A stretch of 64,000 nucleotides of DNA from Paucibacter sp. KCTC 42545 (GCF_001477625.1 NZ_CP013692.1:2356001-2420000), one strand, 5' to 3'. Counted from the stretch's first letter, positions 46,588-61,641 are shown. Program-made: numbers and translations. The notes: generated by a model not told the origin, from the sequence alone.

Positions 46588-47678
46588 GGCAGGGGAAACT
46601 CAATCTCGGCGCGCAGGCCATAGGGCAAATTCTCACTCAGGTCCAGGCGCGCCCCGGGGCCGAAAAAGATCTTCAGGCGCTCGCGCAAATTGCGCAGGCC
46701 GGTGCCCGAACCGCTGCTCTGGGTCAGGCCCACGCCGCTATCGCTGACCCAGACGCGGACCTTGCCGGCATCCTGCGACGCCGACACCACAATGCAGCCC
46801 CCCTCCTCGCCGGGGTCGATGCCATGCCGGATGGCGTTCTCCACCAAGGTCAGCAAGGCCATGGGCGGGAAACGCAGGGCATGCAAATCAACCGGCACGG
46901 TGATGTCAAAACTCAAGCGATCAGGCATGCGCAGATGCATCAGCTCCAGATAGGCCTGCACCAGGCTCAGCTCGTCGCCCAGGCTGGCGGCCTCGTTCTG
47001 CAAGCGCGGCATGGCGGCGCGCAGATAGGCGATCAGGCTGCGCAAGACCGGTGCGGCCTGGGGCGAACCCGTTTCCACCAAGGCGCGCACATTGGCCAAG
47101 GTGTTGAAGAGGAAATGCGGCTCCACCTGGGCTTGCAGCAGACGCAGCTGGGCGTCCAGGGTTTGGCGCTCCAGCTCGCTGCGCTCCAGATCAAAACGCA
47201 GGGCCTGGCTGCGCGCCTCGGCATCTCGTTGGCGATAGAGCGAGGCCATGGCCAACAAGGGCGCCACCACCAGGCCTGAGCCAGAAATGAAGATCATGCC
47301 CATGACCTTGCCCTGGCTGTTGAGCAGGGATTCCAGATCGCCGCCCACCGCCACCACATAAACCAGCAAGGTGGCCAGCGGCACGGTCAACACCACCGCC
47401 ACCACCTGCAACAGCCAGCGCGCGATCCAACTGGGCAGCCGGCGCGGCCATTGCCCCGCGGCCGAGAAGGCCAGCAGCCCCAACAGGCCGACCACCAAGG
47501 TGCGTCCCAGCAAGACCGAGAAGGGCGTGATGAAAATGCCTTCCAAGGCCATGGCCGCCAGGGCAGACAAGACCAGCGCCAGCCCCACCCGCGGCAGGGT
47601 CAGATAGGCAATGAACTGCCGCCAGGCCTCAGCATGGCTGGGCAAGGCGGGCGCCGAAAGTGAAGAATTGCTAGACAT
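46584..47678 (-). CDS. LytS/YehU-type sensor histidine kinase
   Basis: A 364-residue inner-membrane kinase with four hydrophobic helices (about 30-150) and no large periplasmic domain. The His_kinase domain has the phospho-acceptor His188 in QVEPHFLFNTLANV, followed by an ATPase domain with LVENAIRHGIDP and GTGLRNLRERL. It would sense a membrane signal and phosphorylate the LytTR regulator encoded immediately downstream. Signal not known. Confidence 0.92.
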   Translation of the reverse strand: MSSNSSLSAPALPSHAEAWRQFIAYLTLPRVGLALVLSALAAMALEGIFITPFSVLLGRTLVVGLLGLLAFSAAGQWPRRLPSWIARWLLQVVAVVLTVPLATLLVYVVAVGGDLESLLNSQGKVMGMIFISGSGLVVAPLLAMASLYRQRDAEARSQALRFDLERSELERQTLDAQLRLLQAQVEPHFLFNTLANVRALVETGSPQAAPVLRSLIAYLRAAMPRLQNEAASLGDELSLVQAYLELMHLRMPDRLSFDITVPVDLHALRFPPMALLTLVENAIRHGIDPGEEGGCIVVSASQDAGKVRVWVSDSGVGLTQSSGSGTGLRNLRERLKIFFGPGARLDLSENLPYGLRAEIEFPLP

Positions 47679-47842
47679 GCCGCAAGGGTAACGGCAGCAC
47701 CCTCGTCACAGAAGCCTAGGCGGGAGGCAAAGCGACGAACAACGGTTTGGCGGCGTCAAATGGCTGCCCACGGCCCGCTCATCAGACCTTCAAACAACAA
47801 GCACAGGCTGCAGGCACGCCGCCAATCAGCTTGGGTGAAGGC

Positions 47843-48091
47843 TTAGGCCAGCGCCCCAACCCGGCACATCACCACCTCACGCCCGGCATTGATGGCAAAA
47901 CGCAAGGCCTCGGCCGCCGTGGCCCAGGCGAAGCCGCCGGCCAGGTTTTCGTCCCGAAAGGCCTCCTGGCGCTGGGCATCGCCGCGCACCCGCATCACCA
48001 CCACCGCCGCCACATAGCCGTAGCGATTGGGGCGATCCAAGGCCCCCGCATAGATCCGAAAATCCCCAGCATCCACTTCGTCGAACTGCAT
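47843..48091 (-). CDS. Small hypothetical protein
   Basis: An 82-residue protein with no recognised family. GGGAG lies 5 bases before the ATG at 48091, which supports it as a real gene; the frame extends upstream to 48181 without support. There is no signal peptide. A valine-rich strand (GYVAAVVVMRV) is followed by an alanine-rich, likely helical segment (AWATAAEALRFAINAG). It stands alone between the sensor kinase gene and the lipoprotein gene. Confidence 0.6.
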   Translation of the reverse strand: MQFDEVDAGDFRIYAGALDRPNRYGYVAAVVVMRVRGDAQRQEAFRDENLAGGFAWATAAEALRFAINAGREVVMCRVGALA

Positions 48092-48402
48092 GATCACTCC
48101 CTGGCGACCCAACAGCGGCCGCCTGCGGTGCCCACTATCCGCGTTCGCGGGCGCGCAAGCATCCCACCCATTGGAGGGCACCCGAAAGAGGGATTTGCGA
48201 AGTCGGCCTTGCTGCCCGCTGGTTTAAAAACCTGGCGGCGCCGGGTTCCCAGGCGCATCCATTACGGTGAACAGAACAGCCTTGGACCTCGCCACGCGCG
48301 CTCTGACCGGAGGGCAGGGTCTGCAGCCGGCCCAGAAAACACTGCCGCAAAAACGGGCCAAACCCTATAGTCAGCGCTCCACCAACCTGATCAGGAGCCA
48401 CC
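48092..48402. other. Intergenic region without a gene
   Basis: A 311-base gap between the divergent small hypothetical gene and the lipoprotein gene. TATAGT at 48366-48371 could be a -10 element for the lipoprotein gene, but no good -35 accompanies it. Frames here have no supporting features. Confidence 0.5.
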
Positions 48403-48888
48403 ATGTCAGCTGTGAAGACGTTTCGTGTTTGCGCCCCGATTTGCTTGCTTGTTCTGGCCGGCTGTGCCTCCAGCCCGCCTGAAACTGTCGCCACTCGCAC
48501 GGAGGTGTGCAAGGCCAGTAGCGAGGCAGAGATTGCCGGCTTGTTTGATCGCTGGAACCAGTCGCTGCAAACCGGCGACGCCAAGAAGGTGGTGGCGAAC
48601 TACGCGCCCAAATCGGTGCTGCTGGCCACGGTGTCCAACACCCCCAGGCTGGACGCGGCACAAAAACAGGACTACTTCGAACATTTCTTGGAGAACAAGC
48701 CCAGGGGCATGATCGACTCGCGCACGATTGAACTGGGCTGCAACACGGCCGTGGATGCCGGGCTCTACACCTTTGCCTTCGGCAAGACCGGCGCCACGGT
48801 CAAAGCCCGCTACACCTACACCTACCGGTGGAACGGCACGCAATGGCTGATCACCAGCCACCACTCTTCGGCCATGCCGGAAAAGTAA
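48403..48888 (+). CDS. SnoaL-like/CaMKII-association-domain lipoprotein
   Basis: A 161-residue NTF2-fold protein of the SgcJ/EcaC or DUF4440-like group. The lipobox LAGC with Cys21 indicates a lipoprotein, so it is held at a membrane on the periplasmic side. The fold region runs from AEIAGLFDRWNQSLQTGDA to ARYTYTYRWNGTQWLITSHH. GGAG lies 5 bases before the ATG. Members vary from enzymes to binding proteins, so no activity is assigned. Confidence 0.82.
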   Translation: MSAVKTFRVCAPICLLVLAGCASSPPETVATRTEVCKASSEAEIAGLFDRWNQSLQTGDAKKVVANYAPKSVLLATVSNTPRLDAAQKQDYFEHFLENKPRGMIDSRTIELGCNTAVDAGLYTFAFGKTGATVKARYTYTYRWNGTQWLITSHHSSAMPEK

Positions 48889-48999
48889 ACAAACAAGCAT
48901 CTAGTTGCGCCATCTGCCAACTCCGCCCGCCCAAGCCTCGGCCCCAAGGCGCGGGCTGGCCCGGGCGGGCCACAAATCCCGCTACACTGCGCGCCAACC

Positions 49000-49371
49000 A
49001 TGATCGCCATCCGCCGCATCCTGCTCATCCTGCTCATGCTGACCCTGGGCCTCCAGTCCAGCTGGGCGGCTGTGGCTGGCTTGTGCCTGCATGAGGTGGA
49101 CGCGCGCGCCGCGACCCATCTGGGCCACCATGCGCATGAGCATGCGCAGCAGGCGGACGATGATGAGGGCCGCAATGCCAAAGCCAAGCAGCAGCCCGGT
49201 CAGCACGCTGACTGCGCCACCTGCCATGTCAGCTGCGGCGTGCTGGTTCAAACCGCTGCCGCGGCCAGCCTGCAGTTGCCCAGCAGCCGGGTCGACACGC
49301 CCTATCTGCGCAGCGTCACCCAGGGTCAGCCCGAGCGCCTGATCCGCCCCCCACGCCACTTCCTCGCCTGA
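49000..49371 (+). CDS. CzcI-like periplasmic protein of the metal efflux operon
   Basis: A 123-residue exported protein. The signal peptide (ILLILLMLTLGLQSSWA) is followed by a His-rich stretch HLGHHAHEHAQQ and a Cys cluster CATCHVSCG. Both suit metal binding. CzcI-type proteins precede czcCBA-like genes and modulate their expression. The position just before a CzcC-like gene supports the call. The family is poorly conserved, so the assignment rests on size, composition and context. Confidence 0.75.
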   Translation: MIAIRRILLILLMLTLGLQSSWAAVAGLCLHEVDARAATHLGHHAHEHAQQADDDEGRNAKAKQQPGQHADCATCHVSCGVLVQTAAAASLQLPSSRVDTPYLRSVTQGQPERLIRPPRHFLA

Positions 49372-49446
49372 CGCCCGGCTCCCTCGCGGAGCCGCCTTCA
49401 CGCTGCACGCAGCCGCTCAAGCACGGGCGCTGCGACGAGGAAATTT

Positions 49447-50757
49447 ATGAGCAAGAAATCGCCGTCGCGCCAGGCCAATGCCTGGGCGCGACTGAGCTTG
49501 GCCATGGGCTTGAGCCTGGGTCTGGCTGGGCCAGTCATGGCCGACCCGCCCAACATCCCTACCACCCCAAACAGCAACACCAGCCCGCCTGCCGCCACGT
49601 TGGCCCAGGCGTTTGAGCAAGCCTGGGCCCAACAGGCCGCGGCTCAAGCCGCACCGCAGTGGCGCAATGCCGCGCAAGGCCGCCAGCAAGCCGCGCAACA
49701 GTGGCTGGCCGACGCCCCTGCGCTGGACCTGTCCGCCAAGACCGACAGGCTCAACCGCAACGGTGGCAGCCGCGACTACGAGGCCGGGCTGAGCCTGCCG
49801 CTGTGGCTGCCAGGTGAGCGTGCGCGCAGCCAGGCCTTGGCCGGCGCCGAACTCAATGCGCTGGAAAGCCAGCTGGCGGCCGAGCGTTTGCGCCTGGCTG
49901 GCAGCTTGCGCCAAGCCTGGTGGGCCTGGCAGCTGAGCAAGCAGGATCAGCGCATCGCCCAAGCGCGCCACGCTGCCGCCGCCCAGTTGGCACAAGATGT
50001 CGCCAAGCGCCTGCAAGCGGGCGACCTCACCCGCGCCGACCAGCATCAAGCGCAGGCCGCTGAGGCCGCCGCGCAGGCCGAGCTGGCCCAGGCCGCCGTC
50101 CAGCGCCTGCAAGCCGAGCAAGCGCTGGCGGCCCTGGGGCTGAGCGACATCTTGGCAAATGGTGCTGCTGAACTTGAGGCGGAGGCTCTGACCGAAGCCC
50201 GCCCCGCGGCAATGGCGGAACTCGCGCCCGAGCATCCGGCCTTGCTGGCCCTGCGAGACCGCGCCGCCCTGGCCCAGCGCAATGCCGAGCTGGCCGCCAC
50301 CCAGACGCGCGCCAACCCGGAGTTGCGCCTGAGCAGCACGCGTGAGCGCGCCAGCTTTGCCGAGCCCTACGCGCAAAGCATCACCGTGGGCCTGCGCCTG
50401 CCGCTGGGCAAATCGGCAGCCTCGCAGAGCAAGCAAGCCACGGCCCTGGCCGAGCAACTGGAAGCGCAAGCCCAGCTGAGCCAGCAAAGCCTGGCCCTGC
50501 AAGCCGAGCTGCGCAGCGCCGAGGCCCAGCTAACAGCCAGCGGCCTGGCAGCAGAGGCGGCCCAGCGCCGCGCCGAACTGCTGGCGGCCACGCGCGGCTT
50601 CTACGCCAAGTCCTTCGCCCTGGGCCAGAGCGATCTGCCGACCCGGTTGCGGGTCGAGCAAGAAGCCTTTGAGGCGCAGCGCCTCAGCGCCCGCGCCCGG
50701 CTGCAAGCGGCGCAAGCCGTCTCGGCCCTGCGCCAGGCCCAGGGCTTGCTGCCTTGA
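49447..50757 (+). CDS. CzcC-like outer-membrane efflux protein (TolC family)
   Basis: A 436-residue TolC-type channel protein. The signal peptide ends near LGLAGPVMA. Two long Ala/Gln-rich coiled-coil repeats, with barrel-strand segments such as YEAGLSLPLWLPGERAR and ITVGLRLPLGKSAA, give the duplicated outer-membrane factor fold. GAGGAAA precedes the ATG. It would form the exit duct for the CzcB-CzcA pump encoded downstream, carrying metal cations across the outer membrane. Confidence 0.9.
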   Translation: MSKKSPSRQANAWARLSLAMGLSLGLAGPVMADPPNIPTTPNSNTSPPAATLAQAFEQAWAQQAAAQAAPQWRNAAQGRQQAAQQWLADAPALDLSAKTDRLNRNGGSRDYEAGLSLPLWLPGERARSQALAGAELNALESQLAAERLRLAGSLRQAWWAWQLSKQDQRIAQARHAAAAQLAQDVAKRLQAGDLTRADQHQAQAAEAAAQAELAQAAVQRLQAEQALAALGLSDILANGAAELEAEALTEARPAAMAELAPEHPALLALRDRAALAQRNAELAATQTRANPELRLSSTRERASFAEPYAQSITVGLRLPLGKSAASQSKQATALAEQLEAQAQLSQQSLALQAELRSAEAQLTASGLAAEAAQRRAELLAATRGFYAKSFALGQSDLPTRLRVEQEAFEAQRLSARARLQAAQAVSALRQAQGLLP

Positions 50758-50807
50758 TGCGCGGTACGCCTCGCGCCTTTGCGACCCACACAAACAATTT
50801 TCCGACC

Positions 50808-51374
50808 ATGAAAAAGATCTCCAACACCGCCGTCCTGGCGCTCTGCTTGCTGGCCTTGCCTGCCGCAGCCGGCCCTGGCCACGACCACGACGAAGAAGCA
50901 TCAGCGCCGATTCACGCGCTCAGCAGCGAGCCCCAAGCTCGCGCCAGCAGCAGCGCCAAGCTGTTTGAGCTGGTGAGCGTGCTGCAAGGGCGTGAGCTGA
51001 CGCTTTACGTCGACCATGTGGCCGACAACCGCCCGGTGCATTCGGCCACCCTGACGGCCACCTTGAACGGGCACCCCATTGGCGTGAAGCCCCATGGCGA
51101 GGGGGAGTTCCATGCGGAACTCGACGCCGAGCCCGCGGCTGGCCCGCTGGCGCTCAGCGTGGTTGTGAACAGCGGCGGCAGCAGCGAAACCCTGCAAGTC
51201 GAACTCAGTCCGCCAGTGCTTGACGCGCAAGGCGATGCCCATGCAGCCGACGGCCCGCGCTGGAAGTCACCCCCGGCCGCATTTGCCACAGCACTGGGCC
51301 TCAGCGCTCTGATCGCCTTCATCTTCACCCGGCGCCGCCGCATGGCCGCCGCTCGCCTGGGAGCCAGCGCATGA
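50808..51374 (+). CDS. His-rich, C-terminally anchored periplasmic protein in efflux operon
   Basis: A 188-residue protein placed between the CzcC- and CzcB-like genes. A signal peptide (TAVLALCLLALPAAAG) is followed by GHDHDEE, a potential metal site. The middle is predicted beta-rich (TLTATLNGHPIGVKPHGEGE), and a C-terminal helix (FATALGLSALIAFIFT) ends in RRRR, so the domain faces the periplasm. The ATG at 50808 starts the signal peptide; an ATG at 50757 overlapping the previous stop is possible. It overlaps the CzcB-like gene by ATGA. It is not part of the classical czcICBA set and its function is unknown. Confidence 0.78.
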   Translation: MKKISNTAVLALCLLALPAAAGPGHDHDEEASAPIHALSSEPQARASSSAKLFELVSVLQGRELTLYVDHVADNRPVHSATLTATLNGHPIGVKPHGEGEFHAELDAEPAAGPLALSVVVNSGGSSETLQVELSPPVLDAQGDAHAADGPRWKSPPAAFATALGLSALIAFIFTRRRRMAAARLGASA

Positions 51375-52540
51375 AAAACATCACCACACCATCCCGCCTA
51401 CACACCCCCTTCAAAGCTCTGGTCTTGGCCCAAGTGCTGGCCCTGATGTGGCCAAGCCTGAGCCTGGCCCATGAGGGTGATGATGAGAAGCCCGCCGCGA
51501 AGCCTGGCATCAGCCAGCCAGCAAACGCAAGCAAGGCGGCCAGCACGCCAAAGCGTCAGGCCGACGGCGGCATCTTTTTGCCCAAGCCGGCCCAGCGCCA
51601 GCTGGATCTGCGCACCCTGGTGGTGACGCAGGCAGAACTGCCGCGCAGCCTGAGTTTGAACGCCCGCGTCAGCATGGACCCCAATGCCGGTGGCTTGGTG
51701 CAAGCCTTGCAAGCCGGCCGCTTGCAGCCGGGCCCGCGCGGCCTGCCGACGCTGGGCCAGCACGTTCAGCAAGGCGAGCTGCTGGGCTATGTGCTGCCCG
51801 CCAGCGCCAGCCTGGACCGGGCCGACAAGCAGGCGCAAATCGCCGAGCTGCAGGCAGCCCAGTCACTGGCCCAAAAGCGCCTGGCGCGCTTGCGCGAATT
51901 GGCCGACACCGTGCCGCGCAAAGACATTGAAGCGGCCGAGAGCGAGCTGGCCAGTCTGAGCGGCCGCGACCAAGCCTTGCGCGCCGGTTTGACCGAGCGC
52001 GAACCCTTGCGCGCGCCGGTCAGCGGCGTGATCGCCGCCAGCTATGCGGTGGCCGGCCAGGTGCTGGAAGCGCGCGAGCGGCTGTTCGAGATCGTCGCCC
52101 CCGGCCGCTTGCAAATCGAGGCCTTGGCCTATGACCCTGCCGTGGCCCAGGATGTGGCCAAGGCCTTTGTGGCCGTGGGCAAGAGCCAGATCGAGCTGCG
52201 CTTTCTGGGCGCCGCCCGCAGCCTGCGCGAGCAAGCCCTGCCCCTGCACTTCCAGGCCCAAGGCACTGGCTTGATGAACCAGCTGGCGCTGGGGCAAAGC
52301 GTCAAGGTAGTGGTGCAGACCCGCAGCAAGATCAGCGGCATGGCCGTGCCGGCATCTGCTTTGGTGAAGAACGCGGCGAATCAAAGCCAGGTCTGGGTCA
52401 AAACCGGGGCCGAACAGTTCGAGCCGCGCGTGGTGAGTTGGCAAGCGCTGGACGCAAGCTCGATCGCCGTTACCGCCGGCCTGCAACCGGGTGAGCGGGT
52501 GGTGAGCCAGGCCGCTGCCTTGCTCAACCAGATTCGCTAA
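51371..52540 (+). CDS. CzcB/CusB-like periplasmic adaptor (membrane fusion protein)
   Basis: A 389-residue periplasmic adaptor linking the RND pump to the outer-membrane duct. After a signal peptide ending WPSLSLA comes HEGDDEK, then a lipoyl/hairpin region with an alpha-helical coiled coil (LQAAQSLAQKRLARLRELAD) and the barrel-sandwich return PLRAPVSGVIAASYAVAGQV. The C-terminal beta domain contains AVPASALVKNAANQSQVWVK. Overlaps with the preceding gene and tight spacing to the pump gene show one operon. Confidence 0.9.
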   Translation: MKNITTPSRLHTPFKALVLAQVLALMWPSLSLAHEGDDEKPAAKPGISQPANASKAASTPKRQADGGIFLPKPAQRQLDLRTLVVTQAELPRSLSLNARVSMDPNAGGLVQALQAGRLQPGPRGLPTLGQHVQQGELLGYVLPASASLDRADKQAQIAELQAAQSLAQKRLARLRELADTVPRKDIEAAESELASLSGRDQALRAGLTEREPLRAPVSGVIAASYAVAGQVLEARERLFEIVAPGRLQIEALAYDPAVAQDVAKAFVAVGKSQIELRFLGAARSLREQALPLHFQAQGTGLMNQLALGQSVKVVVQTRSKISGMAVPASALVKNAANQSQVWVKTGAEQFEPRVVSWQALDASSIAVTAGLQPGERVVSQAAALLNQIR

Positions 52541-52559
52541 ACAGCCGAGGCCTCACATC

Positions 52560-55733
<3,174 letters not shown>

Positions 55734-55836
55734 CATCCGGCTAGGCATGAGTTGACGGTAAGCTTGCGGCCTGTTGGCCGGCAGCCCAGCCCAAGGGCTG
55801 CCGGCCCCACTGGCCCGTTCACTCTTGCCCTTAGCC

Positions 55837-58170
55837 ATGCCTTCAGTGATGCCCGCAGTCCTGCCTCGCCCCTGGCCCGCCGCCTCAGCCCTGAGCCTGC
55901 TGGCCGTGGCCGTCAATTTGGCTTTGGGCGCCGCGCCGGCTTTAGCGGATGGCTCGGCCACGGCAGCAGACAGTGCGGCTGCGACCACGCTGGCAGCGCC
56001 CCCGCCCGCGCCCGCGCAAGCTGCCGAAGCAAAGCCGCGCCCGAGCCGCCCCAAGATCTGCCTGGCCTTGTCCGGCGGTGGCGCGCGCGGCGCGGCCCAC
56101 ACCGGCGTGCTCAAAGTGCTGGAAGAGTTGCGCGTGCCCATCGACTGCATCGCAGGCACCAGCATGGGCGCGCTGGTGGGCGGTGCCTACGCCACAGGCA
56201 TGAGCGTGGCCGAGATGGAGGCCATCAACGCCGACATCACGGTGGAAAAGCTCTTCAAGGAAAGCCCGCCGCGCCAAGAGCTGACCATGCGCCGCAAGGC
56301 CGACGACTACCTCAACCTGATCGGCCCCGAGATCGGCCTCGGCGCCGAGGCCACCGTCCTGGGTAAAGGCCTGGCCACCGGCGTGCAGTTGGAGACAGTG
56401 CTGCGCCAGCTCTCCAAAGTGCATGGTTACCGCCGCTTTGACAATTTGCCCATCCCCTTTCGCGCCGTGGCCACCGATTTGGTGACCGGCAAGGCGGTGG
56501 TTTTCAATGCCGGGGATATGGCCAATGTGATGCGGGCCAGCATGTCGGTGCCGGGTGCGGTGGCGCCGGCCGAAATCAATGGCCTGTTGCTGGTGGACGG
56601 CATGCTGACCAATAACCTGCCGGTGGACGCCGCGCGGGCCATGGGTGCCGACATCGTCATCGCCGTCAATGTGGGCACGCCCTTGCTCAAGCGCGAGGAA
56701 CTCAACAGCATCGTCGGTGTGGCCGGGCAGATGCTCAGCATCCTGACCGAACAAAATGTGCAGGCCTCGCTGGCCTCACTCAAGCCGACCGACATCTTGA
56801 TCTTGCCCGCGCTGGGCAACTACGCCACCAGCGACTTCAACAGCCTGGCCAAGATCTCGCCGCTGGGCGAAGCCGCCGCCCGCGCCGTGGCCGATCGCCT
56901 GAGCCAGCTGTCCTTGCCCGCTGACGAATACCAGGCCTTGCGCTTGCGCCAGCAAGCACCGCTGGCGGCCGACCCGCGCATCATCGACAAGATCACTTTC
57001 GCGCCGATGGCACGGGTCAACGCCGCCGCCGCACAAGCGGTCATGACCACCGAACCGGGCAAGCCCATCGACCAGGCCGCACTCGACGCCGATATGCGCC
57101 GCCTCTACGGCACCGGCGACTTCGAACATGTGGGCTACCGCGTCGAAGACAGCGCCGAAGAACGCGTGCTGGTGGTGGAAGCGGCAGAAAAGTCCTGGGG
57201 CCCCGACTACTTGCGCATCGGCCTGAACATCGCCTCCGACTTCGGCAACGGCGTCAGCGCCGGGCTGCACGCCACCTACCGCCGAACCTGGTTGAATGCT
57301 TTGGGTGCCGAATGGCGCAATGACTTGCAACTGGGCTCCGATATGAGCCTGCACAGCGAGTTCTATCAGCCTTTCACCAGCCAAGGCGACTGGTTCGCAT
57401 CGCCCTACGTGAGCCTGGGCCGACGCGCCGTTTCGGTCTACTCGGAGACCCAAAGGCTGGCGATTTTTCAGCAAGATATCTCACGCCTGGGCCTAGACCT
57501 GGGCCGCTACTTCTACCAGTACGGCGAATTTCGCCTAGGCCTGCAATCCGGCCACATCAAGCAAATCGTCAACACCGGTTTGGAGCATGTGCGTCCCGAC
57601 CCTGGCAAGGCTCGCCTCGGCGGTGTGCGCGCCAGTCTCTTGCTTGACCGCTTGGACAATGCCTACTTCCCACGTTCAGGCTGGACCTTCAAGGGCGAGG
57701 TCTACAACTCGCGGCAAGGCTTGGGCGCCGACGCCAGCTACGGCAAATGGGATGCCAACACCAGCGCGGTCTATTCCCTGGGGGACAGCACCGTCAACCT
57801 GACCCTGCAATCCACCGGCCGGTTGGGCAACAACGCGCTGCCCAGCTATGAACACACCCAGTGGGGCGGCTTCCTCAAACAATCCGGCTATGCCAACAAT
57901 CAACTGCTGGGCCAGCAACTCGACTTCGGCCGCTTGATGTATTACTGGCGCGTCGCCCCCGGCCTTTTGCTGGCCGGCAAGTACGCGGGCTTCAGCCTAG
58001 AACTCGGCCGCATGCGTCAGCCCCTGATCCCCAATATGAGTGAAGGCTGGCGCAAGTCCTATGCCGCTTTCGTCGGCATGGACACCCCGATCGGCCCGGT
58101 CTACTTCGGCTACGGCCGCGCGGTGGACGGGCCTGGCAGCTTTTACCTGACCCTAGGCCCGGCCTATTGA
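55837..58170 (+). CDS. Patatin-like phospholipase with POTRA and outer-membrane barrel
   Basis: A 777-residue protein of the PlpD type. After a signal peptide (VNLALGAAPALA) comes a patatin domain with oxyanion GGGARG near residue 80, nucleophile Ser109 in GTSMG and catalytic Asp254 in VDGMLTNN. A POTRA-like segment (YGTGDFEHVGYRVED) follows, then a 16-strand BamA/Omp85-type barrel ending FYLTLGPAY. Such proteins anchor or export a phospholipase at the cell surface. The ATG at 55837 is preferred to a TTG at 55774, because it begins close to the signal peptide. Confidence 0.92.
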   Translation: MPSVMPAVLPRPWPAASALSLLAVAVNLALGAAPALADGSATAADSAAATTLAAPPPAPAQAAEAKPRPSRPKICLALSGGGARGAAHTGVLKVLEELRVPIDCIAGTSMGALVGGAYATGMSVAEMEAINADITVEKLFKESPPRQELTMRRKADDYLNLIGPEIGLGAEATVLGKGLATGVQLETVLRQLSKVHGYRRFDNLPIPFRAVATDLVTGKAVVFNAGDMANVMRASMSVPGAVAPAEINGLLLVDGMLTNNLPVDAARAMGADIVIAVNVGTPLLKREELNSIVGVAGQMLSILTEQNVQASLASLKPTDILILPALGNYATSDFNSLAKISPLGEAAARAVADRLSQLSLPADEYQALRLRQQAPLAADPRIIDKITFAPMARVNAAAAQAVMTTEPGKPIDQAALDADMRRLYGTGDFEHVGYRVEDSAEERVLVVEAAEKSWGPDYLRIGLNIASDFGNGVSAGLHATYRRTWLNALGAEWRNDLQLGSDMSLHSEFYQPFTSQGDWFASPYVSLGRRAVSVYSETQRLAIFQQDISRLGLDLGRYFYQYGEFRLGLQSGHIKQIVNTGLEHVRPDPGKARLGGVRASLLLDRLDNAYFPRSGWTFKGEVYNSRQGLGADASYGKWDANTSAVYSLGDSTVNLTLQSTGRLGNNALPSYEHTQWGGFLKQSGYANNQLLGQQLDFGRLMYYWRVAPGLLLAGKYAGFSLELGRMRQPLIPNMSEGWRKSYAAFVGMDTPIGPVYFGYGRAVDGPGSFYLTLGPAY

Positions 58171-58319
58171 GGCTGAGGAGCAGTGCCAGACTGCATGTGG
58201 GCCGAGATGTTGCGCCCTAAGGAGCCGGCGAGCCCGCGACTCGTCCGCTCAATCAGCCCAAACCAACAAGGTCGGCGGCAACGCAGATGCCATCCCAACA
58301 ATGCGGCGCAGAAATAAGA

Positions 58320-58352
58320 AAAGCCCCAAGCGACACAGTCGCTTGGGGCTTT
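58320..58352 (-). terminator. Terminator downstream of tRNA-Ser
   Basis: Perfect 15-bp arms (58320-58334 with 58338-58352) around a 3-base loop. On the minus strand the stem is followed by a T-rich run (TTTTCTTATTT) and starts six bases after the tRNA CCA end. It may also stop the rightward patatin transcript. Confidence 0.92.
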
Positions 58353-58357
58353 CTAAC

Positions 58358-58445
58358 TGGAGGAGAGGGGGGGATTCGAACCCCCGAGACCTTTCGGTCC
58401 GCCTGATTTCGAGTCAGGTACATTCAACCACTCTGCCACCTCTCC
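58358..58445 (-). tRNA. tRNA-Ser (anticodon CGA)
   Basis: An 88-base tRNA including the encoded CCA. The acceptor stem is GGAGAGG with CCTCTCC, the anticodon loop CTCGAAA gives CGA, and a long variable arm and GGTTCGAAT T-loop are present, as expected for serine. The base before CCA reads T, where G is usual for bacterial tRNA-Ser. It reads UCG codons. It lies downstream of serS on the same strand, with its own promoter. Confidence 0.97.
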
Positions 58446-58499
58446 GGTATTCGGCAACTCGTGAAAAGCGTTTCAACTTGTCATCGAGTGAAGCCATAG

Positions 58500-58529
58500 A
58501 TTCTAGCGCAAATATTTAGGAATTTGCAA
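58500..58529 (-). promoter_or_regulatory. Promoter of tRNA-Ser
   Basis: On the minus strand TTGCAA (58529-58524), an 18-base spacer and TAGAAT (58505-58500) form a good promoter about 50 bases before the tRNA 5' end. Confidence 0.6.
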
Positions 58530-58700
58530 GAATCCCGATTTCATTTTGTTTTCCTCATCCAAGCGTGCGGTGAGAAAGGTACGAGTTCACTCTAGCCATC
58601 GAGGCGGCACCTGAAAGCCTTAGCGCCGGGCAATAGCCAAAACAGCGATCAAGATCGCCCGAAAGCAAACAAGTCCAGCCCCGCTTGCACCGGCGCCAAC

Positions 58701-58733
58701 AAAAAAGCCCGCCTATGCCAAGCGGGCTTTTTT
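58701..58733 (-). terminator. Terminator of serS
   Basis: Arms AAAAAAGCCCGC (58701-58712) and GCGGGCTTTTTT (58722-58733) pair perfectly. On the minus strand the stem ends in a six-base T-run, 20 bases after the serS stop. Confidence 0.95.
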
Positions 58734-58752
58734 TGCTTCAGCGGCTGCAGGT

Positions 58753-61121
<2,369 letters not shown>

Positions 61122-61122
61122 C

Positions 61123-61569
61123 TCACAGCACCCCGATGACATGGACTTCAAAGCTCACCGGCTGGCCAGCCAGCGGGTGATTGAAGTCAAACAGCAAGGC
61201 TTCCGCGTCGACCTCACGCACCACGCCGGCATAACTGGCTTGGCCGTCGGGCGTGGGGAACTGCACCACATCGCCGACCTTGTAGTCCTCGTCGGCAGCG
61301 CCCAGCTCACGCAGCAGGCTCAGCTTGACGCGCTGAAGCAGCTCGGGATTGCGGTCGCCAAAGGCCTCGCCCGCCGCCAGCTCAAATTGGGTGCGCGTGC
61401 CTTCGGCCAGGCCGAGCAAGCGCGCCTCAATGGCCGGCGACAACTCGCCCGTGCCCAGCGTCAGCGTGGCGGGCTTGTCAGCAAAGGTATTGATCACATC
61501 GCCCCCATCGGGGCCGGCCAAGCGGTAATGCAAGGTCAGAAAGGAGGCGGCTTGAACGGTGGGATTCAT
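61123..61569 (-). CDS. fkpB: FKBP-type peptidyl-prolyl isomerase (SlpA type)
   Basis: A 148-residue cytoplasmic prolyl isomerase and chaperone with an insert-in-flap domain. The FKBP core is [19 protein letters not shown] with [17 protein letters not shown], and the IF domain [14 protein letters not shown] and [16 protein letters not shown] follow, as in SlyD/FkpB proteins. There is no His-rich tail, which separates it from SlyD. It is first in a two-gene operon with ispH and divergent from radC. Confidence 0.93.
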   Translation of the reverse strand: MNPTVQAASFLTLHYRLAGPDGGDVINTFADKPATLTLGTGELSPAIEARLLGLAEGTRTQFELAAGEAFGDRNPELLQRVKLSLLRELGAADEDYKVGDVVQFPTPDGQASYAGVVREVDAEALLFDFNHPLAGQPVSFEVHVIGVL

Positions 61570-61641
61570 TGGGAGAATATTGGCTAGACTGAACGGATTT
61601 TAGGGCCAGCTCGCCCCACTCTTTCTGCGCACTGCCGCAAC

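Larger units (their letters stand above)
58446..58752. other. Gap between tRNA-Ser and serS
   Basis: A 307-base non-coding stretch that contains the tRNA promoter and the serS terminator. Nothing else was recognised. Confidence 0.6.
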
